Assembly: GCA_002431915.1 (NCBI GenBank) | Contig: DJEP01000123.1 | Coordinates: 1-36,902 of the forward strand | Length of the DNA stretch: 36,902 nucleotides | Reading direction: 5' to 3' | Source: Lachnospiraceae bacterium UBA5895 | GTDB lineage: Bacteria; Bacillota; Clostridia; Lachnospirales; Lachnospiraceae | In this document: piece by piece, positions 15,912 through 23,740 of the stretch | Position numbering within the stretch: the stretch's first letter is position 1 | How the letters are laid out: every line of letters starts with the position of its first letter | The notes under the pieces: generated by a model | Databases searched by the model: none | The model's input: only the letters and a program-made list of their open reading frames with translations | Told to the model about the DNA's origin: nothing | Made by a program: the position numbers and the translations under genes

Positions 15912-17939
15912 TTATTTATCATTTCTTAACCGGAAAGCATCTGTCAGTTCGTTCATGTTGGTCGCCTGAGCAGACAATTCTTCACTGGTAGCGGAAGTCT
16001 CCTGGGCAGTAGCGGAATTGTTCTGTACCACAGTAGAGATCTGCTCGATACCCTGCTCGATCTGTACCATGGCATCTGCCTGTGCATTGGATTCTTCCAC
16101 GGCTTTCTTGGACTCGTTCGCCAGGTCCTCGATACCTTCCACCACTTTCTGCAAAGCATCGGCAGTTTTGTCCGTAATCTGGTTGCCTCTCTCAATCTCC
16201 TGCAGGGACGTCTCGATCAGTTCTCTGGTATGTACTGCTGACTGTGCACTGTCATCTGCAAGTTTGCGGATCTGATCAGCCACCACAGCGAAGCCTCTTC
16301 CGGCTTCTCCGGCTCTGGCTGCCTCGATAGCAGCATTTAACGACAGGAGATTTGTCTGGGACGCAATATCCTCGATCTCGCCGATGATGTCGCTGATCTG
16401 TTTGGAAGTATCATTGATCCGCTGCATGGCATCGGTCAGTCCTTTCATCTCTTCTCCACTGGTTCTGGCCTGTTGCTGATATTCCATCGCCTTCTCATAA
16501 GATGCTTCCAGCGCTTTTGCATTTTTCTCCACGATCTCAGTGACATTCGTGATGGTCGCCTGCAGTTCCTCTACGGAACCTGCCTGGTCGGTGGCACCCT
16601 CTGCCAGTCCCTGTGCGGCATCCGCCATCTGACCGGCACCCAAAGACACCTGATTGACTGCCATCTTGATCTCACCCAACGTCTCGCTGAGTTTATGACT
16701 CAGCTTGCGGATAGACTCCAGCAATCCGCTGAAATCTCCTACATAAGCTTCCTTGCAATTACTTTCGATAGCGAAATTACCTTCCGACATTTCACCCAAC
16801 AGATAATCCGTATCTCCGATTACCTGCTGCAAGTTGCCGGAAAGGCTGGCGGTAGCTTCCGCAAGAATCTGCAGTTCATCTCCTGTCTGTACCGTCGGTG
16901 CAGGAGTATGAAGATCTCCCTGAGCCAACAGTTGTATTCTGTCGGTACACTTTGCCACCGGCTCACCGATACGCTGTCCGATCTGTTTTGCTCTGTAAAT
17001 GCTGTAAAATACTGCTATTACGCCGATAACAGCGCCTACAACGATACATGCCACAACAGAACCCAGGAAATCGATAAGGGGCGCAGCCACAGCAACCGTC
17101 CAGTCATTGGTTCCTTCAATGGGTGCATACGCCTGAACCATATAGGTTCCATTTCTGAAATAGGTTCCGTAACCGGTCTCTCCGGTGAGCATTTGCTGCT
17201 CTATTTTAGCCACTCCCTTCAGAGAGCTGTCTGTCTGAGATAATTCAATGTTGTTTCTCTGTTCCTGTGCAATCGCAGAGTCACTGTGAGCGATGGTGGT
17301 TCCGGTAGCCCCTAGCATATAGCATTCGGAATTTTTACTGATAGAGATTGCCGTCGTAATATCATTCAGGAATTCAGGATCCGGTACCACAAATACAACA
17401 CCGATGATCTCACCGTTTTTGTCTCCGTCTTCATAGACAGGGGCTGAGATGATCACACTGAGTTTTCCGTCTGTTTTGGCAATCACAGGATCTGACACTA
17501 CCACTTCCCCCTGCATGGATCGCTTGAAATACTCACGGTCATTGTAATCCGTTCCGTCAGCTGCACAGATACCGTTGGCACTGATCAGCTTTCCCCGAAC
17601 CATACCATAGGCTTCTACCCGCTGGTTGATGTACTCCTGCTTCTGGGCCGGTGTGAATACAGATGCTGATAACTGATAACTGCATCCCAGTTCGGATACG
17701 ATCGTCTCAGAGACCTTTAATTCCTGTCTGATCCGATCTGCTGAGAGCTCTGCAATCACCAGCATATCATCTTCCAGCTTGCTCAGTGTGCTGAACAGGT
17801 TCAGAATGACTGACAGAATGACCAGTGGTACAATAGATAACAGTACCAGCTGGCGGATTGCTTTCTGTAATCGCTCACGAATCGTAGTCTTACCGTTTGC
17901 CTGACTTTTCTTTTCCTTCTGTGATGTCGTTACACTCAT
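15912..17939 (-). CDS. Methyl-accepting chemotaxis protein with double-CACHE sensor
   Basis: A 675-residue transmembrane chemoreceptor. A first membrane helix (about 30-52) leads into an extracytoplasmic dCACHE domain (about 55-285; DGTDYNDREYFKRSMQGEVV and the DWTVAVAAP end motif), which in the family binds amino acids or other small ligands. A second helix (about 290-312) is followed by a HAMP region and a long coiled-coil signalling domain whose hairpin tip reads EIEDIASQTNLLSLNAAIEA, the CheA/CheW contact. No chemotaxis pathway genes are in the window, so it is an orphan receptor. Its presence suggests a chemotactic and probably motile host. The start has an AGAGGAAC ribosome binding site. 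Confidence 0.96.
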   Translation of the reverse strand: MSVTTSQKEKKSQANGKTTIRERLQKAIRQLVLLSIVPLVILSVILNLFSTLSKLEDDMLVIAELSADRIRQELKVSETIVSELGCSYQLSASVFTPAQKQEYINQRVEAYGMVRGKLISANGICAADGTDYNDREYFKRSMQGEVVVSDPVIAKTDGKLSVIISAPVYEDGDKNGEIIGVVFVVPDPEFLNDITTAISISKNSECYMLGATGTTIAHSDSAIAQEQRNNIELSQTDSSLKGVAKIEQQMLTGETGYGTYFRNGTYMVQAYAPIEGTNDWTVAVAAPLIDFLGSVVACIVVGAVIGVIAVFYSIYRAKQIGQRIGEPVAKCTDRIQLLAQGDLHTPAPTVQTGDELQILAEATASLSGNLQQVIGDTDYLLGEMSEGNFAIESNCKEAYVGDFSGLLESIRKLSHKLSETLGEIKMAVNQVSLGAGQMADAAQGLAEGATDQAGSVEELQATITNVTEIVEKNAKALEASYEKAMEYQQQARTSGEEMKGLTDAMQRINDTSKQISDIIGEIEDIASQTNLLSLNAAIEAARAGEAGRGFAVVADQIRKLADDSAQSAVHTRELIETSLQEIERGNQITDKTADALQKVVEGIEDLANESKKAVEESNAQADAMVQIEQGIEQISTVVQNNSATAQETSATSEELSAQATNMNELTDAFRLRNDK

Positions 17940-18028
17940 ATGTTCCTCTTTTCTCCGACTAAATGCCTTTCTATCATTCCAAGTCGGTGTTCTTCTGCTG
18001 TGCTGTCCTTACTACTGTTATTATCGTC

Positions 18029-18057
18029 ATTATACCATTTTTTGATAATATTTACCA
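18029..18057 (-). promoter_or_regulatory. Promoter of the chemoreceptor gene
   Basis: A perfect TATAAT (18029-18034) with an extended TGG before it, and a weak TGGTAA (18052-18057) at 17 bases. This looks like a housekeeping promoter, not the flagellar sigma-D type often seen for chemoreceptors. Confidence 0.55.
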
Positions 18058-18072
18058 TATTCTGAACGCAAA

Positions 18073-18108
18073 GAAAGAGTTAATATTTCGACAAATATCA
18101 ACTCTTTC
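18073..18108 (-). terminator. AT-rich hairpin after the CAP lipoprotein gene
   Basis: Arms 18073-18088 and 18093-18108 pair over 16 positions with one mismatch around a CGAC loop. The stem is strong but AT-rich, and the T tract on the minus strand is short. It probably ends the minus-strand surface-protein transcript, 40 bases after its last stop codon. Confidence 0.45.
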
Positions 18109-18148
18109 CTACTTTATCTCTCTATCCCCTCAGATAAGAAATACCTTT

Positions 18149-18715
18149 TTAATAACCGAACTCCTGGGCAAAATACAGCTTGCCGTTCGTCTCGTAGATA
18201 GCGATGCTGCAGGTGGTAAAATCTCCTGCCAGGATATTGGCTGCATGGGTGGGAGAAGCCATCCATGCAGCTACCACGCTCTGTGCGGAATCGTAACCTT
18301 TTGCCAGGTTCTCGCCCCACATCAGTTCACTGTTCACAGTATACCAGTCTCTGCCGTTGGGTCTGGTATGGGAGAACTTGGAAGCGGCTTCCTGTGCTCT
18401 TACCATTGCGCAGGACTCCAGTCCGTTGCTCCAGGTAAGCTCGCCCAGTCCGTTCTCTGCTCTCTTGGCATTTACCAGTGCCAGTGCATCGGTTGCCATG
18501 GTGCGAAGTTCATTTGCCCGGGCAATCTCCGCTTCGCTCATGCCGGCTCTCTGTACAGACCCTGCCAGCGCCACTGCCTCTTCATCGAACCATACGGTTC
18601 CATCACTGTCCGCCGGATCACGGCTGACAGAGGACAATTCCGTGCTCTTGCCGCAGCCTGCCAAACTAAGCACCATGATTACTGTCAGAATCAGACTCAT
18701 CCATCTTTTTTTCAT
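18149..18715 (-). CDS. CAP-domain (SCP/PR1-like) lipoprotein
   Basis: The chosen ATG at 18715 gives 188 residues, with AGAGGGT as ribosome binding site. The N-terminus is a lipoprotein signal (MKKRW, hydrophobic core, lipobox LAGC with Cys at residue 21), so the protein should be anchored on the outer face of the membrane. Residues about 65-188 form a CAP domain: LVNAKRAENGLGELTW, the His of SHTRPNGRDW, GENLAKGYDSAQSVVAAW and the C-terminal LYFAQEFGY. Bacterial CAP proteins are secreted and of varied or unknown activity. It lies 52 bases after the sortase-substrate gene on the same strand and is probably cotranscribed with it. Confidence 0.9.
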   Translation of the reverse strand: MKKRWMSLILTVIMVLSLAGCGKSTELSSVSRDPADSDGTVWFDEEAVALAGSVQRAGMSEAEIARANELRTMATDALALVNAKRAENGLGELTWSNGLESCAMVRAQEAASKFSHTRPNGRDWYTVNSELMWGENLAKGYDSAQSVVAAWMASPTHAANILAGDFTTCSIAIYETNGKLYFAQEFGY

Positions 18716-18767
18716 TTGTTTACCCTCTTTTTCTTGAATTTTATGGTAAATATATGTCATTACATTC

Positions 18768-20537
18768 TTATTGCTTCTTCTTAAGGATAAGCCATGCTCC
18801 CAGACCTGTCAAGGACAGGGCAAAGCCAAGATTCCATGCATCGGAATCATCACCGGTCTTAGGTCTCCTGGATGCTCCCAGGACCGCTTTATCCGCTAAC
18901 GGCGTAGGATCATCAGTGATACTTACGACTCTCTGACGTCTCGCACCAAGTACCTGCGGTGTCTCGGGTTCATCGGGCGTATTCGGAGTATCCGGTTCTT
19001 CCGGTGTCGGTGTAGAGCTGGGTTCGGGTGTAGTATCCGGTGACGGTGCCGTACTCGGAGCTGGTGTCGGAGTCGGCTCCGGTGTGGTACCGGGAGTCGG
19101 GCTCGGAGTCACCTTCGGCTCACAATACAGTGCAAACTGCATACCGAAACCGTACCGGGTCATCTGATAGCCGTTATTGGCAAGTTCACCGTCAAAATGG
19201 CTGGTGATTTTCGCCTCTCCGGTGCTTAACAGTGAAGTTACCAGGGTATCCGCATAAGAACCCTCGCTTCCGTTTTCCAGCATCCGGTCATACAGACCCT
19301 TACCATCAAATGTGTATACATTATGATATGCTGTATAGTACAAAGCGTCTGCTACTGCAGGACAGCTTTCCAATACCGTAGTATCTGCCGTACCGTTGGT
19401 CAGGATTGCGAACTCTTTTGCCGTAAGATCCGCCAGACGGTAAACCTTGTTTCCTTCCTCACGGGAAGTGTTATTGAACCAGTCTAAATAGTACTGTGCC
19501 AGGTAAGCCTTCGTGATCTCCTCCGGCTTACTGTTCTCATCGCCGTAGCCTTTTTTCAAAAGAGCGGATCCTACGCTTGTATCCGTAACCTTTCCTTCTG
19601 TGATTCCCAGGTCTCTCAGGGGAGCATTCAGGATTCTGCGGGGCAGCGTACAGAACTCTCCGGTCTCACCAATCTCATAGCCTTCAAATCCATGGGAAAG
19701 AATCATTACTTTCTCTCCCTCCCCGGGAGCCTTTGCCGGAATCGTACCGATCATTGCAGTTGCCGGACTGTACTGATAATCCTTGTTACTCTCATTTACA
19801 AATTTCAAAGTATAATACAGGGTATCTCCGGGCTCTGCTGCATTCTCTCCCGTCACCGTATCATTAAGATATCCAATGGCATCGGACAGATTGATCTTCA
19901 CATTGTCGGGTACACCGCTGTGGATCGTAATGGTGATCGTGGCATTGTCGTAGGTTACTTTTCCGGTACCGTCTTCTCTGTACTGTACCAGTGCCGGAGT
20001 GGTGGCAACGGTAACGCCTTCGGAAGTGTAGTGGAATACCGCACCTTCCGCGTTCTCTTCAAAAGTTACTGTTCCCACGGGATAGCTGTAGTAGTTTACC
20101 GCAGTTGCCCCGGGGATCTTGTAATCATATCCGTCGTAATTTGTCCAGGATTCGGTCGGTGTAGTCACGTACCATACTGTGGCAATGGTGACTTGAGTCT
20201 TATATGACCTGCCGGTGGCAAGCAACTGATTCATAAAGTTTTCCGTTACTTCTTCTCCGTACAGGATACCGTTGTTGTCTTCAATATATTTTGTTACATC
20301 TTCCAGAGACTTTCCACAGTTCTCCTCATAATAGGAAGTACCTTCGCTGTCTCCGCTGTAATAGACATAATGCAACAGATCTGCGGGTTTGTCATTGGTA
20401 TAATGTTTCACATCGAAAGCGACAAAACCGACACACTGCCAGTTAGCTCCGTTACTTCCGGCTACTGCTCCGTTTTCGTCCACTCCCGTATTGGATGCAG
20501 ACAGCTGATAAAAGGTTGCAGCATCGTCCAGTGTCAT
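18768..20537 (-). CDS. Sortase-anchored surface protein, start separated by a frameshift
   Basis: This 589-residue reading frame begins at an internal ATG with no ribosome binding site. The same frame is open and protein-like for about 50 codons further upstream (for example GQAATRQVDPNNYKPANGDF) but has no start there; the signal peptide lies in another frame at 20594-20707. The body is extracellular-type beta-rich sequence, followed by a Pro/Thr/Glu-rich stalk (about 475-535). The C-terminal tail is nearly the same as in the 20848-22656 protein: VLGARRQRVV, DDPTPLADKAVLGASRRPKT, then a hydrophobic helix and KKKQ. RPKTG is the likely sortase site. Either a real frameshift mutation, a switchable gene, or a sequencing error. 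The body family is not recognised. Confidence 0.8.
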   Translation of the reverse strand: MTLDDAATFYQLSASNTGVDENGAVAGSNGANWQCVGFVAFDVKHYTNDKPADLLHYVYYSGDSEGTSYYEENCGKSLEDVTKYIEDNNGILYGEEVTENFMNQLLATGRSYKTQVTIATVWYVTTPTESWTNYDGYDYKIPGATAVNYYSYPVGTVTFEENAEGAVFHYTSEGVTVATTPALVQYREDGTGKVTYDNATITITIHSGVPDNVKINLSDAIGYLNDTVTGENAAEPGDTLYYTLKFVNESNKDYQYSPATAMIGTIPAKAPGEGEKVMILSHGFEGYEIGETGEFCTLPRRILNAPLRDLGITEGKVTDTSVGSALLKKGYGDENSKPEEITKAYLAQYYLDWFNNTSREEGNKVYRLADLTAKEFAILTNGTADTTVLESCPAVADALYYTAYHNVYTFDGKGLYDRMLENGSEGSYADTLVTSLLSTGEAKITSHFDGELANNGYQMTRYGFGMQFALYCEPKVTPSPTPGTTPEPTPTPAPSTAPSPDTTPEPSSTPTPEEPDTPNTPDEPETPQVLGARRQRVVSITDDPTPLADKAVLGASRRPKTGDDSDAWNLGFALSLTGLGAWLILKKKQ

Positions 20538-20593
20538 CTTATGTCCGGCGAGCAGGGAAAAGTCACCGTTCGCAGGTTTGTAATTATTAGGAT

Positions 20594-20707
20594 CTACCTG
20601 TCTGGTTGCTGCCTGTCCGTCAAGCCGGTATTTGCCATGCTGCTGATCAGTAATGTCACTGCCAGAGCTTTTACCAGTCTTGTCCGTGCGATCTTTCTAA
20701 GTTTCAT
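20594..20707 (-). pseudogene. Out-of-frame start and signal peptide of the 18768-20537 surface protein
   Basis: An ATG at 20707 opens 37 codons beginning MKLRKIARTRLVKALAVTLL, a clear basic-plus-hydrophobic signal peptide, and stops at the TAG at 20594-20596. The surface-protein body continues in a different frame. Adding one base between the hydrophobic core (about 20640) and the TAG would join both into one secreted, wall-anchored protein. Confidence 0.7.
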
Positions 20708-20783
20708 TTCCCCGTTTCCTTTCAAATCCCTCATTTATTACCGGTACTTTTCATCTCTAAATAGAAAGACGGAAGTATCCGGT

Positions 20784-20827
20784 AAAAAGGACCAGTTTTT
20801 TGGAATTTTTTCAAAAAACCGGCCCTT
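20784..20827 (-). terminator. Intrinsic terminator of the choice-of-anchor-A gene
   Basis: Arms 20787-20801 and 20813-20827 form a 15-bp stem with two mismatched or wobble positions (GGGCCGG against CTGGTCC), followed on the minus strand by a T run. It stands 20 bases after the stop at 20848, and separates the two sortase-substrate genes. Confidence 0.75.
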
Positions 20828-20847
20828 AGGATATCTGAATAGGTTCG

Positions 20848-22656
20848 TTAATGTTCTTTCCGCTTAATGACAAGCCATGCTCCCAGACCTGTCAGGGAGA
20901 GAGCAAAACCAAGATTCCATGCGTCGGAGTCGTCACTGGTCTGCGGTCGTCTCGAAGCGCCGAGGACTGCCCGATCTGCCAAAGGTGTCGGATCATCCTC
21001 GATTGTTACGACTCTGCGTCGTCTCGCACCAAGTACTTCCGGGTTCTCCGGAGTTACGGGATCCACCGGGGTTCCGGGGTCTGTCGGATCGTCCGGGGTA
21101 TCGGGATCGTCGGGAGTACCGGGTTCATCCGGAGTAGGAGTGCTGTCCGGAGTGGTCGGAGTATCCGGCGTGGTCGACGGTGTTGCTGTGGGCGTCGCAG
21201 TCGGTGTTGCCGTCGGTGTTACAGTCGGTGTTGCCGTAGGTGTCGCGGTAGGCGTTGCTGTAGGCGTTGCTGTCGGCGTCGCAGTCGGTGTTGCCGTCGG
21301 TGTTGCAGTCGGCGTTGCCGTGGGTGTTGCCGTCGGTGTTGCAGTCGGCGTTGCTGTCGGTGTTGCCGTCGGCGTTGCCGTAGGTGTCGCGGTCGGCGTT
21401 GCTGTCGGTGTCGCGGTCGGCGTTGCAGTCGGTGTTGCGGTAGGCGTTGCTGTAGGCGTCGCAGTCGGTGTTGCAGTCGGTGTTACAGTCGGTGTTGCCG
21501 TAGGTGTCGCGGTAGGCGTTGCTGTAGGCGTTGCTGTCGGCGTCGCAGTCGGTGTTGCCGTCGGCAGCGGTGTTACCGTCGGAGTAGGTGTCGGCTCCTC
21601 GGTGGGATGCCACTCAATGCCTTTAAAATGACACTCTGAGTTTGAAGTAAAATTAGCAGCCACGATTCTGCCATGATTATTACCGCCTCCCAACACCACA
21701 TTGGCGCAGGGTGCCAAAATAGTTCCTCTGCTGTTACTTAAAAAAATGGTCCCGCCGTAATTTCCAAAATTATATACAATTTTATTCGCATCATCTGCAT
21801 CCGGATAAGTGTCTATTCCATTAGTACACTGTCCATTAATGGTAAACGTATCTCCGGTAGGCAAAATATTAAAGATAACAGTCTTCCCATCGCTTACTGT
21901 TACACCCGGTTCAAAATAATTATCTGTATTACTTACTTTATACGCATTCTGACCATCTTCTAACAGAATATTACTATATTTTCCTTCTCCGTTCGGCAAA
22001 AGATCTGTTCCCAATGCATATATGCTCTCAGCATTTGCACGAATAGTGGTAAATGCTCCTGCCAGATCAAACTGACCTCTCTCGATTTTTCCGATCTGTG
22101 CAGTAGTTCCTACATATACTTCGTTCACAAACCACTGCTCACCTTTTTGTTCAAAAGAAGCCGATTTTAGAATCAGATTAGAACATCTGATATTAGAACC
22201 AAAGCCGATATATTCACCATCTACATAAATAGTACCTGTTCCTGCATAACCAATGTTACCATTATATTTCAAATTTCCTGTACAGATATTAGCTTCACTA
22301 TCACCACTCTGCTCTGTCGTTCCCTCTACAAAAATACCATAGCCATTGGCAGCTCCCAAAATACCCGCAATATCCACGTTCACTTTCGCAGTCTGCGGAG
22401 CGGCAAGGGCAGCCAGTACAACCGACATTTCGGATGCCTCAGGCTCTGCGATAGGTTCCTCTTCAGCCAAATTTTCTACTGCCATCTCAACAGCGTCACC
22501 ACCGGATACAGACTCTTCCCCTACAACAGTCTCTACCTCAGTCGCTTCTTCTGCCTGTACGGTAAATGTTCCGTTCCCTGCGACAGATCCCACTACCAGC
22601 GCTGCCACCAGAACCTTTACGATTTTTTCCTTTACATACTTGCTAAGTCTGCTCAT
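20848..22656 (-). CDS. Choice-of-anchor-A domain protein with PTAT-repeat stalk, sortase-anchored
   Basis: A secreted cell-wall protein of 602 residues. The signal peptide (KEKIVKVLVAALVVGSVAG, cleavage after VQA about residue 35) is followed by an acidic segment and a choice-of-anchor-A domain (about 95-350), recognised by KIVYNFGNYGGTIFLSNSRG, TILAPCANVVLGGGN and the final GRIVAANF...ECHFKGIEWHP. About 32 tandem PTAT units form a long Thr/Pro stalk (about 365-493), then Pro/Asp-rich sequence. The tail is nearly identical to the other substrate's (DDPTPLADRAVLGASRRP), but the motif reads RPQTS, with Ser for Gly. A hydrophobic helix and KRKEH follow. The start has AAGGGAGAA. The sortase gene lies just upstream. 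The Thr-rich stalk is a likely O-glycosylation target. Confidence 0.9.
   Translation of the reverse strand: MSRLSKYVKEKIVKVLVAALVVGSVAGNGTFTVQAEEATEVETVVGEESVSGGDAVEMAVENLAEEEPIAEPEASEMSVVLAALAAPQTAKVNVDIAGILGAANGYGIFVEGTTEQSGDSEANICTGNLKYNGNIGYAGTGTIYVDGEYIGFGSNIRCSNLILKSASFEQKGEQWFVNEVYVGTTAQIGKIERGQFDLAGAFTTIRANAESIYALGTDLLPNGEGKYSNILLEDGQNAYKVSNTDNYFEPGVTVSDGKTVIFNILPTGDTFTINGQCTNGIDTYPDADDANKIVYNFGNYGGTIFLSNSRGTILAPCANVVLGGGNNHGRIVAANFTSNSECHFKGIEWHPTEEPTPTPTVTPLPTATPTATPTATPTATPTATPTATPTVTPTATPTATPTATPTATPTATPTATPTATPTATPTATPTATPTATPTATPTATPTATPTATPTATPTATPTATPTATPTATPTATPTVTPTATPTATPTATPSTTPDTPTTPDSTPTPDEPGTPDDPDTPDDPTDPGTPVDPVTPENPEVLGARRRRVVTIEDDPTPLADRAVLGASRRPQTSDDSDAWNLGFALSLTGLGAWLVIKRKEH
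21180..21562 (-). repeat. 12-bp tandem repeat coding for (PTAT)n
   Basis: About 32 twelve-base units encode Pro-Thr-Ala-Thr with third-position variation (for example GTCGGTGTTGCC on the plus strand). Two units read PTVT, at 21481 and 21217, exactly 264 bases (22 units) apart. The roughly 84 bases from each of these points are identical, so part of the array was duplicated as a block. The array is likely to change length. It also creates long open frames in other frames that are not genes. Confidence 0.93.
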
Positions 22657-22831
22657 CTGATTTCTCCCTTTATGAAACCCTATGTGTTACTCCCCAACGT
22701 TTTTAAACGTTTTCGTTCCTCTTTACAACTATTAAGACTTCGGGTCTCTCAAAAAAGGTTCAGATTTTTTATTAAAATTGTGATTTTTTGCTTATTCTTG
22801 TCCTACGCTTGTCTATTTCGGTACTATAGTC

Positions 22832-23599
22832 CTAATAGACAGCCGTCTCCGTCAGCACGCCGTGGAGCAGTGCTCTTCTCTTCGTGCCGACGGAACCGTA
22901 GCAGGTGGAGAGGGATACGATGTTCCCCCTATCGCTTAGATCCGCATCCGAAGCATACAGGGAATGTTCCGTCGCCCACTGCACGTAATTATCATAGGAA
23001 GCATCCGAAGTAAAAGTCGCAAACCGGTCACTGGTGCTTCTGGTCTCATAATAAGCAAACACTTCATATGTATATACTTTGTCTTCCGTATAGATATAAA
23101 AATACGGATCGTCCTCGCAGCTTACGTTCCCCTTCAACAGATTTTTAAAACTGCCGAACATACTTCCGTCCCGCATATTATGTCCGAATACAAAAGTATT
23201 CCGGTCTGACCAGCCGGAGGAAGCCTCGCAATCCATGAAAATACATCCGGCATTCACATTTTCCCCTTCAAAGGAATGCTTCAGATAATAATCATTGTCC
23301 TCGCCCTGCACCACCGGATAACTGATGTCCAGTGCCGGAAAATAAAGCCATCCTCTGAAATCCGGATTAGTTTTCTTAAGCTCTGCAAAATCGATCTGCA
23401 GATCCGGATAATTTTTCTCCTGAACCTCTTCCTTTTTTTCATCGGAAACAGGCGTCGTTACTACTTCCTGACGGATGGCATCATATTCTTCTTTTGCCTT
23501 ATGCTCCGACAGGTAGGAATGCAGACTCATCCCTCCGGTGATCAGAACTGCTGCCGCCAGTATTGCCGTAATGGCATTTTCCACTTTCTTATTTTTCAT
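22832..23599 (-). CDS. Class B sortase
   Basis: A membrane-anchored transpeptidase of 255 residues. The ATG at 23599 follows AAAGGGGAC; the upstream ATG at 23626 lacks one. Residues about 8-28 are the N-terminal membrane anchor. The sortase-B fold is shown by FAELKKTNPDFRGWLYFPAL, the catalytic His in FVFGHNM (H140), the catalytic Cys in SLSTCYG (C233) and Arg in KRRALLHG (R241/R242). The two wall-anchored substrates follow directly on the same strand, so they are its likely clients; their RPKTG and RPQTS motifs resemble the variant sites used by clostridial class B sortases. A TATAAT on the minus strand at 23646-23651 may be its -10 box, but no clear -35 is seen. Confidence 0.93.
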   Translation of the reverse strand: MKNKKVENAITAILAAAVLITGGMSLHSYLSEHKAKEEYDAIRQEVVTTPVSDEKKEEVQEKNYPDLQIDFAELKKTNPDFRGWLYFPALDISYPVVQGEDNDYYLKHSFEGENVNAGCIFMDCEASSGWSDRNTFVFGHNMRDGSMFGSFKNLLKGNVSCEDDPYFYIYTEDKVYTYEVFAYYETRSTSDRFATFTSDASYDNYVQWATEHSLYASDADLSDRGNIVSLSTCYGSVGTKRRALLHGVLTETAVY

Positions 23600-23691
23600 G
23601 TTTGTCCCCTTTTTGCGTTTTCGCATCTGTCTGAATTTACTAATGATTATAACTTATTTTTAGGTATTCGTCTTTACGAAAGACTCATTTT

Positions 23692-23720
23692 TTGATATTT
23701 TTAAGTTGTCATATTAAAAT
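23692..23720 (+). promoter_or_regulatory. Promoter of the PMT-family gene
   Basis: TTGATA (23692-23697), 17 bases, TAAAAT (23715-23720): each hexamer is close to consensus. It is followed by GGGGGA and the ATG at 23741. It is back to back with the sortase promoter region. Confidence 0.55.
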
Positions 23721-23740
23721 TATCGGGGGAATTATATCTT

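Noticed and set aside
20851..21639. Long plus-strand and alternative minus-strand open frames of low-complexity protein (VGVA, RCCRR, NTDCNTDG)
   Set aside because: They arise only because a 12-bp tandem repeat keeps all frames open. They have no ribosome binding sites, and the true gene is the PTAT frame on the minus strand.
23670..23684. Palindrome GTCTTT-ACG-AAAGAC between the divergent sortase and PMT genes
   Set aside because: It is short and has neither a T tract nor a second copy. It could be a regulator site, but nothing else supports it.
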